Assembly: GCA_902772915.1 (NCBI GenBank)
Contig: CACYCE010000013.1
Span: 1-43,973, forward strand
Direction of reading: 5' to 3'
Source of the DNA: an uncultured Erysipelotrichaceae bacterium
GTDB taxonomy: Bacteria; Bacillota_I; Bacilli_A; RFN20; CAG-288
DNA: 43,973 nt
Part shown: piece after piece, positions 35,065-43,884 of the stretch
How positions within the stretch are numbered: the stretch's first letter is position 1
How the letters are laid out: each line of letters begins with the position of its first letter
Translations under genes and position numbers: made by a program
Notes under the pieces: model-generated
Databases searched by the model: none
The model's input: the letters and a program-made list of their open reading frames with translations, nothing else
Told to the model about the DNA's origin: nothing

Positions 35065-36630
35065 ATGGGACAATCAAATAACGCCACTCTCGAATCAAAA
35101 GAAGAAAGATTGCAAAAGGATTTAGCTTATCTCAAACTAACTAAATTTAAAAAGATATTATTTAAAACCAAAAAATTCTTCCGTGGAATTTTACCTTGGT
35201 TACGTAATCTCTTATTTGCTATCCTTAATTTCTTTAAGAAAGTTGGTTTAGGAATTGCACATGAATGTGTCAATATCGTACAGACATTTATCCATGGTGA
35301 TTGGAAGACTAAAGTGTCTTACGTCATTATGGGTTTTGGCAATCTAGCCCGTGGACAATGGGGTAGAGGCGTTTTATTTTTAGCTCTTGAAGTCATCTTC
35401 ATCATCTACATGATTTTCTGGGGTGGGAATTGGCTGTCACAGATGGGTACTTTAGGTACGCAAGGCCCTGAAAAGATTTACGATCCTATCTATGATACCT
35501 ATACCACTATCTATCACGATAATTCCTTCAAGATTCTTTTATATTCAGTTTTGACTTTATTCTTTATTGTCGCTGTAGTTTACACTTGGAGAGTCAATAT
35601 CAAACAAAATCAAATCGCTGAAGCTATTATTAAGAGTGGTAAACCCCTTAGATCAACTAAAGGTGACTTACATTCTTTAATTGACGATCAATTCCATAAG
35701 ACTTTATTAGCTTTACCTACTATTGGTATTCTGATATTCACAGTCTTACCTATTATCTTCATGATTCTTATCGCTTTTACTAATTACTCTGGTAAGAATA
35801 ATGGTTATAGTAACAATCTATTTACTTGGGTTGGTTGGGATAACTTCAATACGTTACTCAACTGGAACAGCGGTAACAAAGCTTACTCTGCTGCCTTTGG
35901 TGAAATCTTAGCGTGGACGTTAATTTGGGCATTCTTCGCTACGTTCTCCAACTACTTCCTAGGTATGTTAGTCGCTATTATGATTAACAAGAAGGGAATT
36001 AAGCTTAAGAAAGTTTGGAGAACAATATTAGTTCTAACTATCGCTATTCCACAATTTATTTCCTTGCTATATGTTTCTAAGATGTTTGCTGATAATGGCA
36101 TTATCAACGGATGGATTGTTAGATGTGGAGGTGAAGCTATAGGCTGGTTCTCATCAGATCCTAACTTAGCTAGAACTATGGTAATCGTGATTAACATTTG
36201 GATTGGTATTCCTTACTTAATGTTGATTGCCACTGGTATCTTAATGAACATTCCTGAAGACTTATATGAATCTGCTAAGATTGATGGCGCTAATGTCTGG
36301 CAACAATACACAAAGATTACCTTGCCTTACATGTTATTCATTACTGGTCCTTACTTGTTGACAAGTTTCATTGGTAATATGAATAACTTCAACGTTATCT
36401 TCTTACTGACAGGTGGTGCCCCTGTTAATACTGCTGCTTCTTCAGCCGCAGGTAACGCCGGCTACACCGACTTGTTAGTAACTTGGCTGTTTAAGATTAC
36501 TACTGGTACTGATGCTTTGTATTACATGGCTTCTGTCATCGGTATCTTAGTCTTCGTTGTCGTCGCTTTTATTTCTATAATTGTCTATAACTTCATGCCG
36601 TCTAATAAGAATGAGGAGGATTATCAATAA
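35065..36630 (+). CDS. Sugar ABC-transporter permease (MalF type)
   Basis: A 521-residue membrane subunit. The EAA-type loop EDLYESAKIDGANVWQQYTK at about 401-420 contacts the ATPase. The N-terminal third is unusual: about 80 basic, amphipathic residues, then extra membrane segments at about 102-120 and 155-175 before the core permease (about 215-515). This matches the long MalF/GanP group more than the short MsmF type. The gene overlaps the next permease by one base. The substrate is inferred from the neighbouring starch and galactan enzymes. Confidence 0.93.
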   Translation: MGQSNNATLESKEERLQKDLAYLKLTKFKKILFKTKKFFRGILPWLRNLLFAILNFFKKVGLGIAHECVNIVQTFIHGDWKTKVSYVIMGFGNLARGQWGRGVLFLALEVIFIIYMIFWGGNWLSQMGTLGTQGPEKIYDPIYDTYTTIYHDNSFKILLYSVLTLFFIVAVVYTWRVNIKQNQIAEAIIKSGKPLRSTKGDLHSLIDDQFHKTLLALPTIGILIFTVLPIIFMILIAFTNYSGKNNGYSNNLFTWVGWDNFNTLLNWNSGNKAYSAAFGEILAWTLIWAFFATFSNYFLGMLVAIMINKKGIKLKKVWRTILVLTIAIPQFISLLYVSKMFADNGIINGWIVRCGGEAIGWFSSDPNLARTMVIVINIWIGIPYLMLIATGILMNIPEDLYESAKIDGANVWQQYTKITLPYMLFITGPYLLTSFIGNMNNFNVIFLLTGGAPVNTAASSAAGNAGYTDLLVTWLFKITTGTDALYYMASVIGILVFVVVAFISIIVYNFMPSNKNEEDYQ

Positions 36631-37619
36631 TGTCTGAAAAAGATTTAAAAAATAATGAACCTCAAGTCGTAGAGGAATTTGAAGAAGAGAAGCTTGAACA
36701 ACCTGAATCAGATTTACGACAAGAAGTAGCTTTCGATGACACCGCTGTTGTCTCTAGAGAAAAAAGACACATGGGTATGAAAGCTAAGACTCGTGCTGCT
36801 AATATTACTATTTACGTAATCTTAGTCATCATGAGTGCTGTGTGGTTAGTTCCTTTCATCTTCATCGTCTTACAGTCGTTTAGATGTGAATCAACTTATT
36901 TAACTGGTTATGTTATCCCTAAACAATGGGGTTTTGATAATTACGCTAGATTATTCACAGAGACCAAGTTCCCTAGATGGTTCTTAAATACTTTCATTAT
37001 CTCTGTGGTCGCCGCTGTAATTCAATTAATCATGGTCTTGTGTATGTCTTACACATTATCTAGATTGAGATTTAAAGGCCGTAAAGCGTTGATGAACGCC
37101 ATGTTAATCTTGGGTATGTTCCCTGGTATGTTAACTATGATTGTTCTATATAGAATCTTAGCTGATGCGGGTATGACTCAAGGGAATTCTATAGCTGGTT
37201 TGATTCTAGTTTATGTTGCTTCTTCAGGTATGGGATATTACGTATCTAAAGGTTTCTTTGATACCATCCCTAAGTCATTAGATGAAGCAGCTAGAGTCGA
37301 CGGTGCAAATAGGGCACAAGTCTTATACAAGATTATCTTACCTTTGTCTAAACCTATTGTTATTTACACCCTCTTAACTGCCTTTATGGGTCCTTGGGGT
37401 GATTATGTATTTGCGAGTTACGTAGCCTTTAACGTTTCTGATGGTTACAACGTTGCTGTTGGTTTACAATGGTTGATTTCCACTCCGAGCAATATTGCTG
37501 CTAACTACACAATATTCTGCGCCGGTGGTGTTATTGTCGCTATTCCCATCACCTTATTGTTCATGTTCTTGCAAAAGTATTATGTCGAAGGTGTTACGGG
37601 TGGAGCTGTTAAAGGATAG
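36630..37619 (+). CDS. Sugar ABC-transporter permease (MalG type)
   Basis: A 329-residue membrane subunit with six core membrane segments and the EAA loop KSLDEAARVDGANRAQVLYK at about 195-214. The first 45 residues are an acidic extension not usual for MalG. The ATG uses the last A of the MalF-type stop codon, and GAGGAGG lies within the end of that gene, so translation is coupled. Confidence 0.94.
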   Translation: MSEKDLKNNEPQVVEEFEEEKLEQPESDLRQEVAFDDTAVVSREKRHMGMKAKTRAANITIYVILVIMSAVWLVPFIFIVLQSFRCESTYLTGYVIPKQWGFDNYARLFTETKFPRWFLNTFIISVVAAVIQLIMVLCMSYTLSRLRFKGRKALMNAMLILGMFPGMLTMIVLYRILADAGMTQGNSIAGLILVYVASSGMGYYVSKGFFDTIPKSLDEAARVDGANRAQVLYKIILPLSKPIVIYTLLTAFMGPWGDYVFASYVAFNVSDGYNVAVGLQWLISTPSNIAANYTIFCAGGVIVAIPITLLFMFLQKYYVEGVTGGAVKG

Positions 37620-37630
37620 GAGAAATATTT

Positions 37631-38812
37631 ATGGCTAATGTTAAATTAACTAATGTTAAAAAGATATATCAAGGTAATGTCGTAGCGGTTCACGATTTCA
37701 ATTTAGATATTGCTGATAAGGAATTTATCGTCTTCGTCGGTCCTTCTGGCTGCGGCAAATCTACTACTTTAAGAATGATTGCAGGTCTAGAAGAAATCTC
37801 CGAAGGTACAATTGAATTCGACGGAGAAGTAGTCAATGACTTACAACCTAAAGATCGTAAGATCTCCATGGTCTTCCAAAACTACGCTTTGTATCCTAAC
37901 TACACCGTATTTGAAAACATGGCTTTCCCTTTACGTCTAATTAGGCCTAAGATGTCTCAAGATGAAATTTATGAAAGAGTCACTAAAGCTGCCGAAATCT
38001 TAGGTATCACCGAATATTTAACTAGAAAGCCTAGGGCGTTGTCTGGTGGTCAAAGACAGAGAGTCGCTATTGGCAGAGCAATGGTTAAAGATTGTAAGGT
38101 CTTCTTGATGGATGAACCTCTATCTAACTTGGATGCGAAATTACGTAATCAAATGAGAGCGGAAATCATCCTCTTAAGAAAGAAAATTAACACTACTTTC
38201 GTCTACGTTACTCACGATCAGACTGAAGCTATGACTTTAGGTGATAGAATCGTCGTTATGAAAGATGGTTATATTATGCAAGTCGGCACTCCTACTGAAG
38301 TTTTTGATAGACCTAGAAATCTATTCGTCGCTGAATTTATCGGTGCTCCTAAGATGAACACTTTCAAGACTAACTTAGTCAAGAAAGATGGAAAATATTT
38401 CGTTACTCCTTTTGGAGCAGAAATTCCTGTAACTGGTCAAAAAGCTGATTTGTTAGCAGAAAATGGTATTGATTCTCAAGAAATTATATTGGGTGTCAGA
38501 CCTGAGCATGTCGTCTTAGCAGACAAACCTTCTAAAGAAACTATCAGAGTTATTTTGCAAGTTAACGAAATGATGGGTAATGAATTGCATCTACACCTTT
38601 TAACTGATGATAACACTCCTTTAATTGTCAGAGTACCTACAATGAATTTAACTGATGAATTTAGAAATGAATTAGTTATGGGCAAAGAACTTTACATTAC
38701 TTTTGAAAGTAAAGTTATGCACTTCTTCGATACCGTGACTGAAAAATCACTTCTTTATATTGATAAAGAAGAGCCTGTTCAAGAAGATGAAGAAGAAATA
38801 AATGCTGAGTAA
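37631..38812 (+). CDS. Sugar ABC-transporter ATPase (MalK/MsmK/UgpC family)
   Basis: A 393-residue ATPase that powers the importer. Walker A GPSGCGKST at 37-45, signature LSGGQ at 137-141, Walker B ending DE at 161-162 and switch His195. The C-terminal half (about 240-375) is the regulatory TOBE/OB region of MalK-type proteins, ending in an acidic tail. In Gram-positive bacteria such ATPases may serve several sugar importers; here the gene is linked directly to its permeases. AGGAG lies just upstream. Confidence 0.95.
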   Translation: MANVKLTNVKKIYQGNVVAVHDFNLDIADKEFIVFVGPSGCGKSTTLRMIAGLEEISEGTIEFDGEVVNDLQPKDRKISMVFQNYALYPNYTVFENMAFPLRLIRPKMSQDEIYERVTKAAEILGITEYLTRKPRALSGGQRQRVAIGRAMVKDCKVFLMDEPLSNLDAKLRNQMRAEIILLRKKINTTFVYVTHDQTEAMTLGDRIVVMKDGYIMQVGTPTEVFDRPRNLFVAEFIGAPKMNTFKTNLVKKDGKYFVTPFGAEIPVTGQKADLLAENGIDSQEIILGVRPEHVVLADKPSKETIRVILQVNEMMGNELHLHLLTDDNTPLIVRVPTMNLTDEFRNELVMGKELYITFESKVMHFFDTVTEKSLLYIDKEEPVQEDEEEINAE

Positions 38813-38823
38813 TTACAATTAAC

Positions 38824-38858
38824 AAAAAGGTCAAGAAATTTAATTTCTTGGCCTTTTT
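38824..38858. terminator. Convergent terminator between the ABC operon and the acyl-ligase gene
   Basis: AGGTCAAGAAAT (38828-38839) pairs with ATTTCTTGGCCT (38843-38854) with one G-T pair, flanked by an A run on the left and a T run on the right. It can serve both converging transcripts. Confidence 0.88.
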
Positions 38859-40492
38859 TATTTGTTTTTATTTTCCAAATATTGGTGTAATTCTTTTTGC
38901 AATATTACGTAATCAATCTTACCTACATTAGTGTGCACAAATTTATCTTTAATGATTATAAAATCAGGTAATTCGTAAGAATCAAACTTACCTTTTAAAT
39001 CTCTGATGATAGTTTGTTCGACGCTGTTTTTATAAGAAGGATCTGAGAGAGAGACGAATAAGCAAATGTTATCTCTTCCTTTATAAGTTTCCCCTAATAA
39101 AGAACATTCTTCAACTTCATCTAAAGAAGACACTTCTTTTTCAATAGCGAGAGGATAGACATTCATCCCTTTTTTCTTAAGCATTCTCTTATATCTAGAG
39201 ATGAAATAGAGATAATTATCTTCATCTAGCATACCCATATCACCAGACTTAACGTACTTTTCACCGTCTATAGTGATAAAAGGATCTTCTTTTTCTTCAT
39301 AATATCCATTCATTAAAGTCTCACCAGTTATAGCTATTTCTCCTTTGGTGTTGTTAGGAAGAACTTTGTTTGTTTCGTGATCTATTATTTTGACTTTAAC
39401 GTTAGGTAGAGGCTTACCTATAGTTCCTTCTTTGTGGTCTTTAATGGTGTTAACCGAAAGAACTGTAACAGTCTCAGTTAAACCGTAACCTTCTAATAAC
39501 ATACCTTTAGAGCCGTTTTCTTTAAGTCGTTGATTAAATCTCTCTAATAGAGAAGGAGAGATGAAATCTCCTCCTATGAAGCAGACCTCGATGTTTTTTA
39601 ACATCTTACCTTTGAATTTACGATTCTTAAGTAGAGCTTCGTAAATGGCAGGAACCCCAATCATCATACTTAGATGACCTTTTTTTAGTAACTTAATAAC
39701 TTTCTTAGTTCTAAAAGAAGGTAAGACTCCTATTCGCGCTCCCCATAAGATACAAGCTAACACTCCCATAGTTAGACCAAATCCGTGGAACATAGGTAGA
39801 GCTGCTAACATTGTTTTATGCGTTAATTCTTCTTGCGTGCAACCTAAGATATAGGGGACAGTAGAAATTAATGATACAAAAGAGAAATCGGATAGAACAA
39901 TGGATTTACTAATCCCCGTTGTTCCTCCTGAAGATAAGAATATTCTTCCTTTTTTAGGATCGTAAGTTTTATATTCTTTTTTACCTTTAATGTTATAAGT
40001 AAAATGAGGAATATCTTTTCTATTTTTGTAAGTTTGTAATTTATCTTTATTTAAAATAGAGAATCCTAATCTTTTGACAATATTCAAAGAAGATGTAGGA
40101 TCTAAAACTAAAATAGGCATCTTCTCTTTTAGTATTTTGTCGTAATTATTTAAAAATAATGAAACAGTAATCAATAATTTAGAATGTTTATCTTTATATT
40201 CATGCAAGATGTTTTCTTGAATAGATAGAGGGTGGAGAAGGTGAATATTGATATTTAATTTAGAAGCTGCAAAAAAGCAAGCGATAGCTTCAGGAGTATT
40301 AGGAGCAACTAAAGTTATTAAATCATCTTCTTTTAGACCTATAGAAGTAAAATAAGCACTTACTTTATCAATCAAGGAATTGAATTTGTTGTAAGAAATG
40401 GTTTTCCCTTCGTAATAAATGCAGTCGTTATTTTTTCTGTTGTTAACTTGAAGAAGGAAATTCTCATATATTGTCTTTGATTTATCTACCAT
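38858..40492 (-). CDS. AMP-forming acyl-CoA synthetase/ligase family protein
   Basis: A 544-residue adenylate-forming enzyme. The ATP loop SSGGTTGISKS is at about 187-197, EGYGLTET and SGDMGMLDEDNYLYFISRYK are the A5 and A7/A8 motifs, and the C-terminal catalytic Lys525 lies in TNVGKIDY. It probably activates a carboxylic or fatty acid as acyl-AMP and then acyl-CoA; chain length is not evident. It starts 14 nt after the membrane acyltransferase gene on the same strand, so a shared lipid or envelope-modifying pathway is likely but inferred. Confidence 0.9.
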   Translation of the reverse strand: MVDKSKTIYENFLLQVNNRKNNDCIYYEGKTISYNKFNSLIDKVSAYFTSIGLKEDDLITLVAPNTPEAIACFFAASKLNINIHLLHPLSIQENILHEYKDKHSKLLITVSLFLNNYDKILKEKMPILVLDPTSSLNIVKRLGFSILNKDKLQTYKNRKDIPHFTYNIKGKKEYKTYDPKKGRIFLSSGGTTGISKSIVLSDFSFVSLISTVPYILGCTQEELTHKTMLAALPMFHGFGLTMGVLACILWGARIGVLPSFRTKKVIKLLKKGHLSMMIGVPAIYEALLKNRKFKGKMLKNIEVCFIGGDFISPSLLERFNQRLKENGSKGMLLEGYGLTETVTVLSVNTIKDHKEGTIGKPLPNVKVKIIDHETNKVLPNNTKGEIAITGETLMNGYYEEKEDPFITIDGEKYVKSGDMGMLDEDNYLYFISRYKRMLKKKGMNVYPLAIEKEVSSLDEVEECSLLGETYKGRDNICLFVSLSDPSYKNSVEQTIIRDLKGKFDSYELPDFIIIKDKFVHTNVGKIDYVILQKELHQYLENKNK

Positions 40493-40506
40493 ATTAATTG
40501 AGCCTT

Positions 40507-41493
40507 CTAGAATATACGATAACCCAAAATTTCACAAATTCCAATAAGTAACCCCATTAAAATGAACTGGTGAGTTATATAAACTATCAAAGCGTGATTA
40601 CCAAAGAAATCGATGGGTTTATGCCATTTTCCATCTAACTTAGGTAAGAGCGATTTCTTTTCTTTGTAGACTGTTTGACCTAGAAAAGCTCCAAGGAAAG
40701 AAAAGCCTACCCAAGGTATTAAAGCAAAGTAATCAGATCCAACGTTTACTAAACCAATTCCAGCTTTTAAAAAATTAACAAAACTCATACCTGTAATATT
40801 AGTAAACCAATCGTAATTAAATGGAGGAAGAGTAAGGCTGAGAACGGGTTGTTGATCAAAGATTCTAAATATGAATATCCACATTTCATCTCCGGAAGAA
40901 AAATGTAGATTTCTACTAGTTAAACCAAAGACTAATCCGTAAGTAAAACAACCTAGAGCTAAAACTAAATTAATCCATTTGCTGTAAGGTAATTTTTTGG
41001 TAAGGGTTATCAATAATGCTCCTATAGCTAAAGGCCACAAGACTCCAAATACGATTCTAATATCAACGGAGATTAATTCGCTTAGAGTAATGACTTTATT
41101 AGTATATAAAGCTGAAGCAACCCAGAAGATTATATAAGTGATTAAATCTATGATGATTCCAGCTATAAGAATCTTTATACCATGCTTGAGGTTATTTTTT
41201 GAAAATAGACATGAGATACCTGAAATTAAGAGGAATAAAAAGGCTAGAGAATGAAAGAAAGCGTGAGTAGGGGTTTGAATATAAGCGCTAACCGAATCGT
41301 AAAGCCACCTTATGAAACTATTGTCAACAGAATAAAAATTAGAAAAGATGCTAGGAAGCAAAGCTATATCGTATAGGAGATGATTGATAATCATCCCTAT
41401 GATTGCTACACCTCTAATAGTGTCAATTTCCCAGACTCTTTTCGATAACTTCTCGGCTTTTAAAGATTCTTTAATTGCTTTATTTCCGCTCAT
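40507..41493 (-). CDS. Membrane acyltransferase (DUF1624 / HGSNAT-like)
   Basis: A 328-residue protein with about eight or more membrane segments. The N-terminal WEIDTIRGVAIIGMIINHLL (21-40) with His38 is the hallmark of the DUF1624 / heparan-alpha-glucosaminide N-acetyltransferase catalytic family, which moves acetyl groups across membranes to sugars. The substrate is unknown; cell-surface glycans are plausible. It is the first gene of a two-gene unit with the acyl ligase. No ribosome binding site is visible upstream and the promoter lies so close that the message may be leaderless. Confidence 0.85.
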   Translation of the reverse strand: MSGNKAIKESLKAEKLSKRVWEIDTIRGVAIIGMIINHLLYDIALLPSIFSNFYSVDNSFIRWLYDSVSAYIQTPTHAFFHSLAFLFLLISGISCLFSKNNLKHGIKILIAGIIIDLITYIIFWVASALYTNKVITLSELISVDIRIVFGVLWPLAIGALLITLTKKLPYSKWINLVLALGCFTYGLVFGLTSRNLHFSSGDEMWIFIFRIFDQQPVLSLTLPPFNYDWFTNITGMSFVNFLKAGIGLVNVGSDYFALIPWVGFSFLGAFLGQTVYKEKKSLLPKLDGKWHKPIDFFGNHALIVYITHQFILMGLLIGICEILGYRIF

Positions 41494-41500
41494 ATGAATT

Positions 41501-41529
41501 AATATAATCTATTTTCTATTAGTTAACAA
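41501..41529 (-). promoter_or_regulatory. Promoter of the acyltransferase/acyl-ligase unit
   Basis: Minus strand: TTGTTA (41529-41524), 17-bp spacer, TATATT (41506-41501). Transcription would begin at about 41494, next to the ATG at 41493. Confidence 0.6.
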
Positions 41530-41540
41530 ACCTTTATAAT
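41512..41540 (+). promoter_or_regulatory. Putative promoter of the 41564 gene
   Basis: TATAAT (41535-41540) with a weak -35 box TTTTCT (41512-41517) at 17 bp. It overlaps the divergent promoter, so the two could interfere. Confidence 0.4.
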
Positions 41541-41563
41541 TTAAATAGTTAGGAATAAAAAAT

Positions 41564-42544
41564 ATGGCTGAAAATAAAACTAATAGTTATATGGCTTTCA
41601 TGGAAAGCGAAAGTGAACTATCAACTAAAGAGCAAGCTGCTTACGGTTATGTCAAAGAAGTTCAAGAATTGATGAGGATGATTTCTACTAAGGTTGAACC
41701 TAGCCAAATTAAAGATTACATCTCTAAGAATTTGAACACTCTTTTTACTTACGCTCCCCACATGACTTTGCAAATATATCTAGCAATTAAAATTGCTAAC
41801 AATGAATTATACGATTTCAATTCTGATTTAGAGACTCTTTTACATAGGCCGGATTTACCTGCTAAAGCATATTCGGTCGTCTCTTCTTATATGAATGTTT
41901 TACAAAATCAGATGGAGAATCCCACTAGCATTTCTCCTTCGGAAATGGCTGGAGATGACAAGATTCTAGAATTGTTAAAGAACATGTCTCCTGACAAGAT
42001 TAACAAACTCGTATTCGCTTTATCTTACCGTTTACAAACTGGAGCGGATATGGATCATTTTGTAAATTTATTAAACCCTTATTTTTCCACTCCTAATAAC
42101 GAGACAGTTTTTAAATTGAGTTTGCTTCAACAGTTGTTGAATCTATCTAGTAAATATAAAGCTACTAAGCCTTTCTTATTGAATGTCAACGATGAGATAT
42201 ACGAGATATTGATGGATGGAAGTTTCGATTCCTCTTCGGATTCTTTCTTACGTGCGATTGATTATTACGGGAAATCTTTAAATCTCCCTTACAATTTAAA
42301 TGCTATGTTACAATCTTTCGCTTCTATGTATAGAATCATTCATTTAAATCAACCTAAAGTTCTTTCTTCGGAATTGGGAATTAAATCTTTCAGCGCTAGA
42401 TTAATTGAAGCTTACAATCAATCTATGTCTTTATTTTCTAAAAACAGCGTTTTCCCTTACACTTACCCAGAAGAATATAAACAGGAGTACGGTTATAAAG
42501 AAGCTGATAAATTTATCAATATCATCTTCAAACCAAGGTATTAA
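41564..42544 (+). CDS. Helical protein of unknown function
   Basis: A 326-residue soluble protein that looks largely helical, with no signal peptide and no recognised motif. The first 60 residues are polar with a likely coiled region (KEQAAYGYVKEVQELMRMI). The middle (about 125-200) contains leucine-rich helices. AGGA at 41551-41554 supports the start. It ends 2 nt before the tocopherol-cyclase-like gene, so the two probably work together or are at least co-expressed. Confidence 0.75.
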   Translation: MAENKTNSYMAFMESESELSTKEQAAYGYVKEVQELMRMISTKVEPSQIKDYISKNLNTLFTYAPHMTLQIYLAIKIANNELYDFNSDLETLLHRPDLPAKAYSVVSSYMNVLQNQMENPTSISPSEMAGDDKILELLKNMSPDKINKLVFALSYRLQTGADMDHFVNLLNPYFSTPNNETVFKLSLLQQLLNLSSKYKATKPFLLNVNDEIYEILMDGSFDSSSDSFLRAIDYYGKSLNLPYNLNAMLQSFASMYRIIHLNQPKVLSSELGIKSFSARLIEAYNQSMSLFSKNSVFPYTYPEEYKQEYGYKEADKFINIIFKPRY

Positions 42545-42546
42545 AA

Positions 42547-43674
42547 ATGTTTAACAAGCACGATTTGAATAGAGATCAGTATATGTTGACTGGTATTTTT
42601 GCTAACCACGGTTATGATTGGTGGTGGCATTCTTTTACCGCTATAGATGCTCAGACTAAAAAGGAGCAAGCTTTCTTTGTTGAATTCTTCTTAATTAACC
42701 CTGCTATTGATCAAGGGAAAGAAATTATTCACGGAGAAAATGGTAAAAATCACCCTTCTTATTTAATGGTAAAATGCGGTACTTGGGGTGAAGAGAATAA
42801 ATGTCAGCTCCATCGTTTCTTTCCTATTTCTCAAGTAGAGATTCATAAAAAAGCCCCTTATTCAATTAAAGCTGAAGATTGTCTAGCTTGTGAAACTGCT
42901 CTTAAAGGTAAAGTGGAAGTAAGTGAGAAAGAAGAGGAAGAACATCCTGAATATTTATCAGATTACGGAAGCATGTCCTTTGATTTAAAACTAGAAAAGG
43001 ATATTACTTTTAACGTCGGATATGGAGCGGGGAAGTTATTTAGAGACTTAAAAGCTTTCGAGATGTATTGGCACGCCGAAGGTATTAAGACCTTATATGA
43101 AGGAGAAGTTATTTTAAATGGAAGAAAGTATATAGTAACTAAAGATACTTCTTACGGCTACGCTGATAAGAACTGGGGAAGTAATTTTACTTCACCCTGG
43201 GTTTGGTTAGCTTCTTCCAACATGTATTCTAAAAAATACAATAAGCCATTAACTAATTCCGCTTTTGATATAGGTGGAGGTAAACCTAGAGTTTTTGGAA
43301 TCCCTCTAAATAGGAAATTGTTAGGTGTACTTTATTATGAAGGTCAACAGATGGAATTTAATTTCTCTAAATTTTGGGATAACGTCAAGACTGAATTTAA
43401 TTTTGATGACTCTAATGAACAAGTCCATTGGTTTGTTCATCAACAAAATAGAAATAATGAAATTGAAGTAGATATTTACGCTATGAAAAAAGATCTTCTC
43501 TTTATCAACTATGAAGATCCTGATGGTTTGAAGAAATTTAACAAATTATATAACGGTGGAAATGGAAAGGGAACTATAAAAGTCTATAAAAAAATTGGAA
43601 ATAAAAAGAGAGAATTAATCGACGAAATAGAAGTTAACAATGTTGGGTGTGAATACGGCGAGTTCTCTAGTTAA
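42547..43674 (+). CDS. Tocopherol-cyclase-like protein
   Basis: A 375-residue protein with no signal peptide. It resembles the tocopherol-cyclase-like family of large lipocalin-like beta barrels: an N-terminal YDWWWHSFTAIDAQ pattern, a central MSFDLKLEKDITFNVGYG segment, then YGYADKNWGSNFTSPWVWLASS (about 204-225 region), which is the strongest family hallmark. Bacterial non-photosynthetic members have no established function; a lipid-binding or hydrophobic-ligand role is possible. It follows the helical protein gene by 2 nt and is followed by a terminator before an rRNA promoter. Confidence 0.78.
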   Translation: MFNKHDLNRDQYMLTGIFANHGYDWWWHSFTAIDAQTKKEQAFFVEFFLINPAIDQGKEIIHGENGKNHPSYLMVKCGTWGEENKCQLHRFFPISQVEIHKKAPYSIKAEDCLACETALKGKVEVSEKEEEEHPEYLSDYGSMSFDLKLEKDITFNVGYGAGKLFRDLKAFEMYWHAEGIKTLYEGEVILNGRKYIVTKDTSYGYADKNWGSNFTSPWVWLASSNMYSKKYNKPLTNSAFDIGGGKPRVFGIPLNRKLLGVLYYEGQQMEFNFSKFWDNVKTEFNFDDSNEQVHWFVHQQNRNNEIEVDIYAMKKDLLFINYEDPDGLKKFNKLYNGGNGKGTIKVYKKIGNKKRELIDEIEVNNVGCEYGEFSS

Positions 43675-43849
43675 TATTTATAATTATATATCATATATAA
43701 TATTTATCTTTATATAATACGAATGTCCAGTTTAGAAACTGGGCATTTTAAATGGGTTTCCTAGACTCTCTAAGACAACCCTTCTTAGCGTGTCAATTTT
43801 AGAGAAAAATCACTTTCAAAAAAATTTTTAAAAAAGTTTAAAAAAGTTG
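43675..43849 (+). other. Gene-free stretch between the tocopherol-cyclase-like gene and the rRNA promoter
   Basis: It holds the terminator at 43724-43749 and then an A/T-tract-rich segment (43815-43849) that fits an UP element for the strong promoter just downstream. No gene is seen. Confidence 0.65.
43724..43749 (+). terminator. Terminator after the tocopherol-cyclase-like gene
   Basis: TGTCCAGTTT (43724-43733) pairs with AAACTGGGCA (43736-43745) with one G-T pair, followed by four T residues. The innermost pair probably opens to form a 4-nt loop. Confidence 0.75.
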
Positions 43850-43878
43850 TTGACTTATAGTTGAAAGATGAGTAATAT
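43850..43878 (+). promoter_or_regulatory. Strong promoter, probably of an rRNA operon
   Basis: TTGACT (43850-43855), a 17-bp spacer and TAATAT (43873-43878), preceded by phased A and T tracts that fit an UP element. The start would be near 43885. Confidence 0.82.
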
Positions 43879-43884
43879 CTATAC

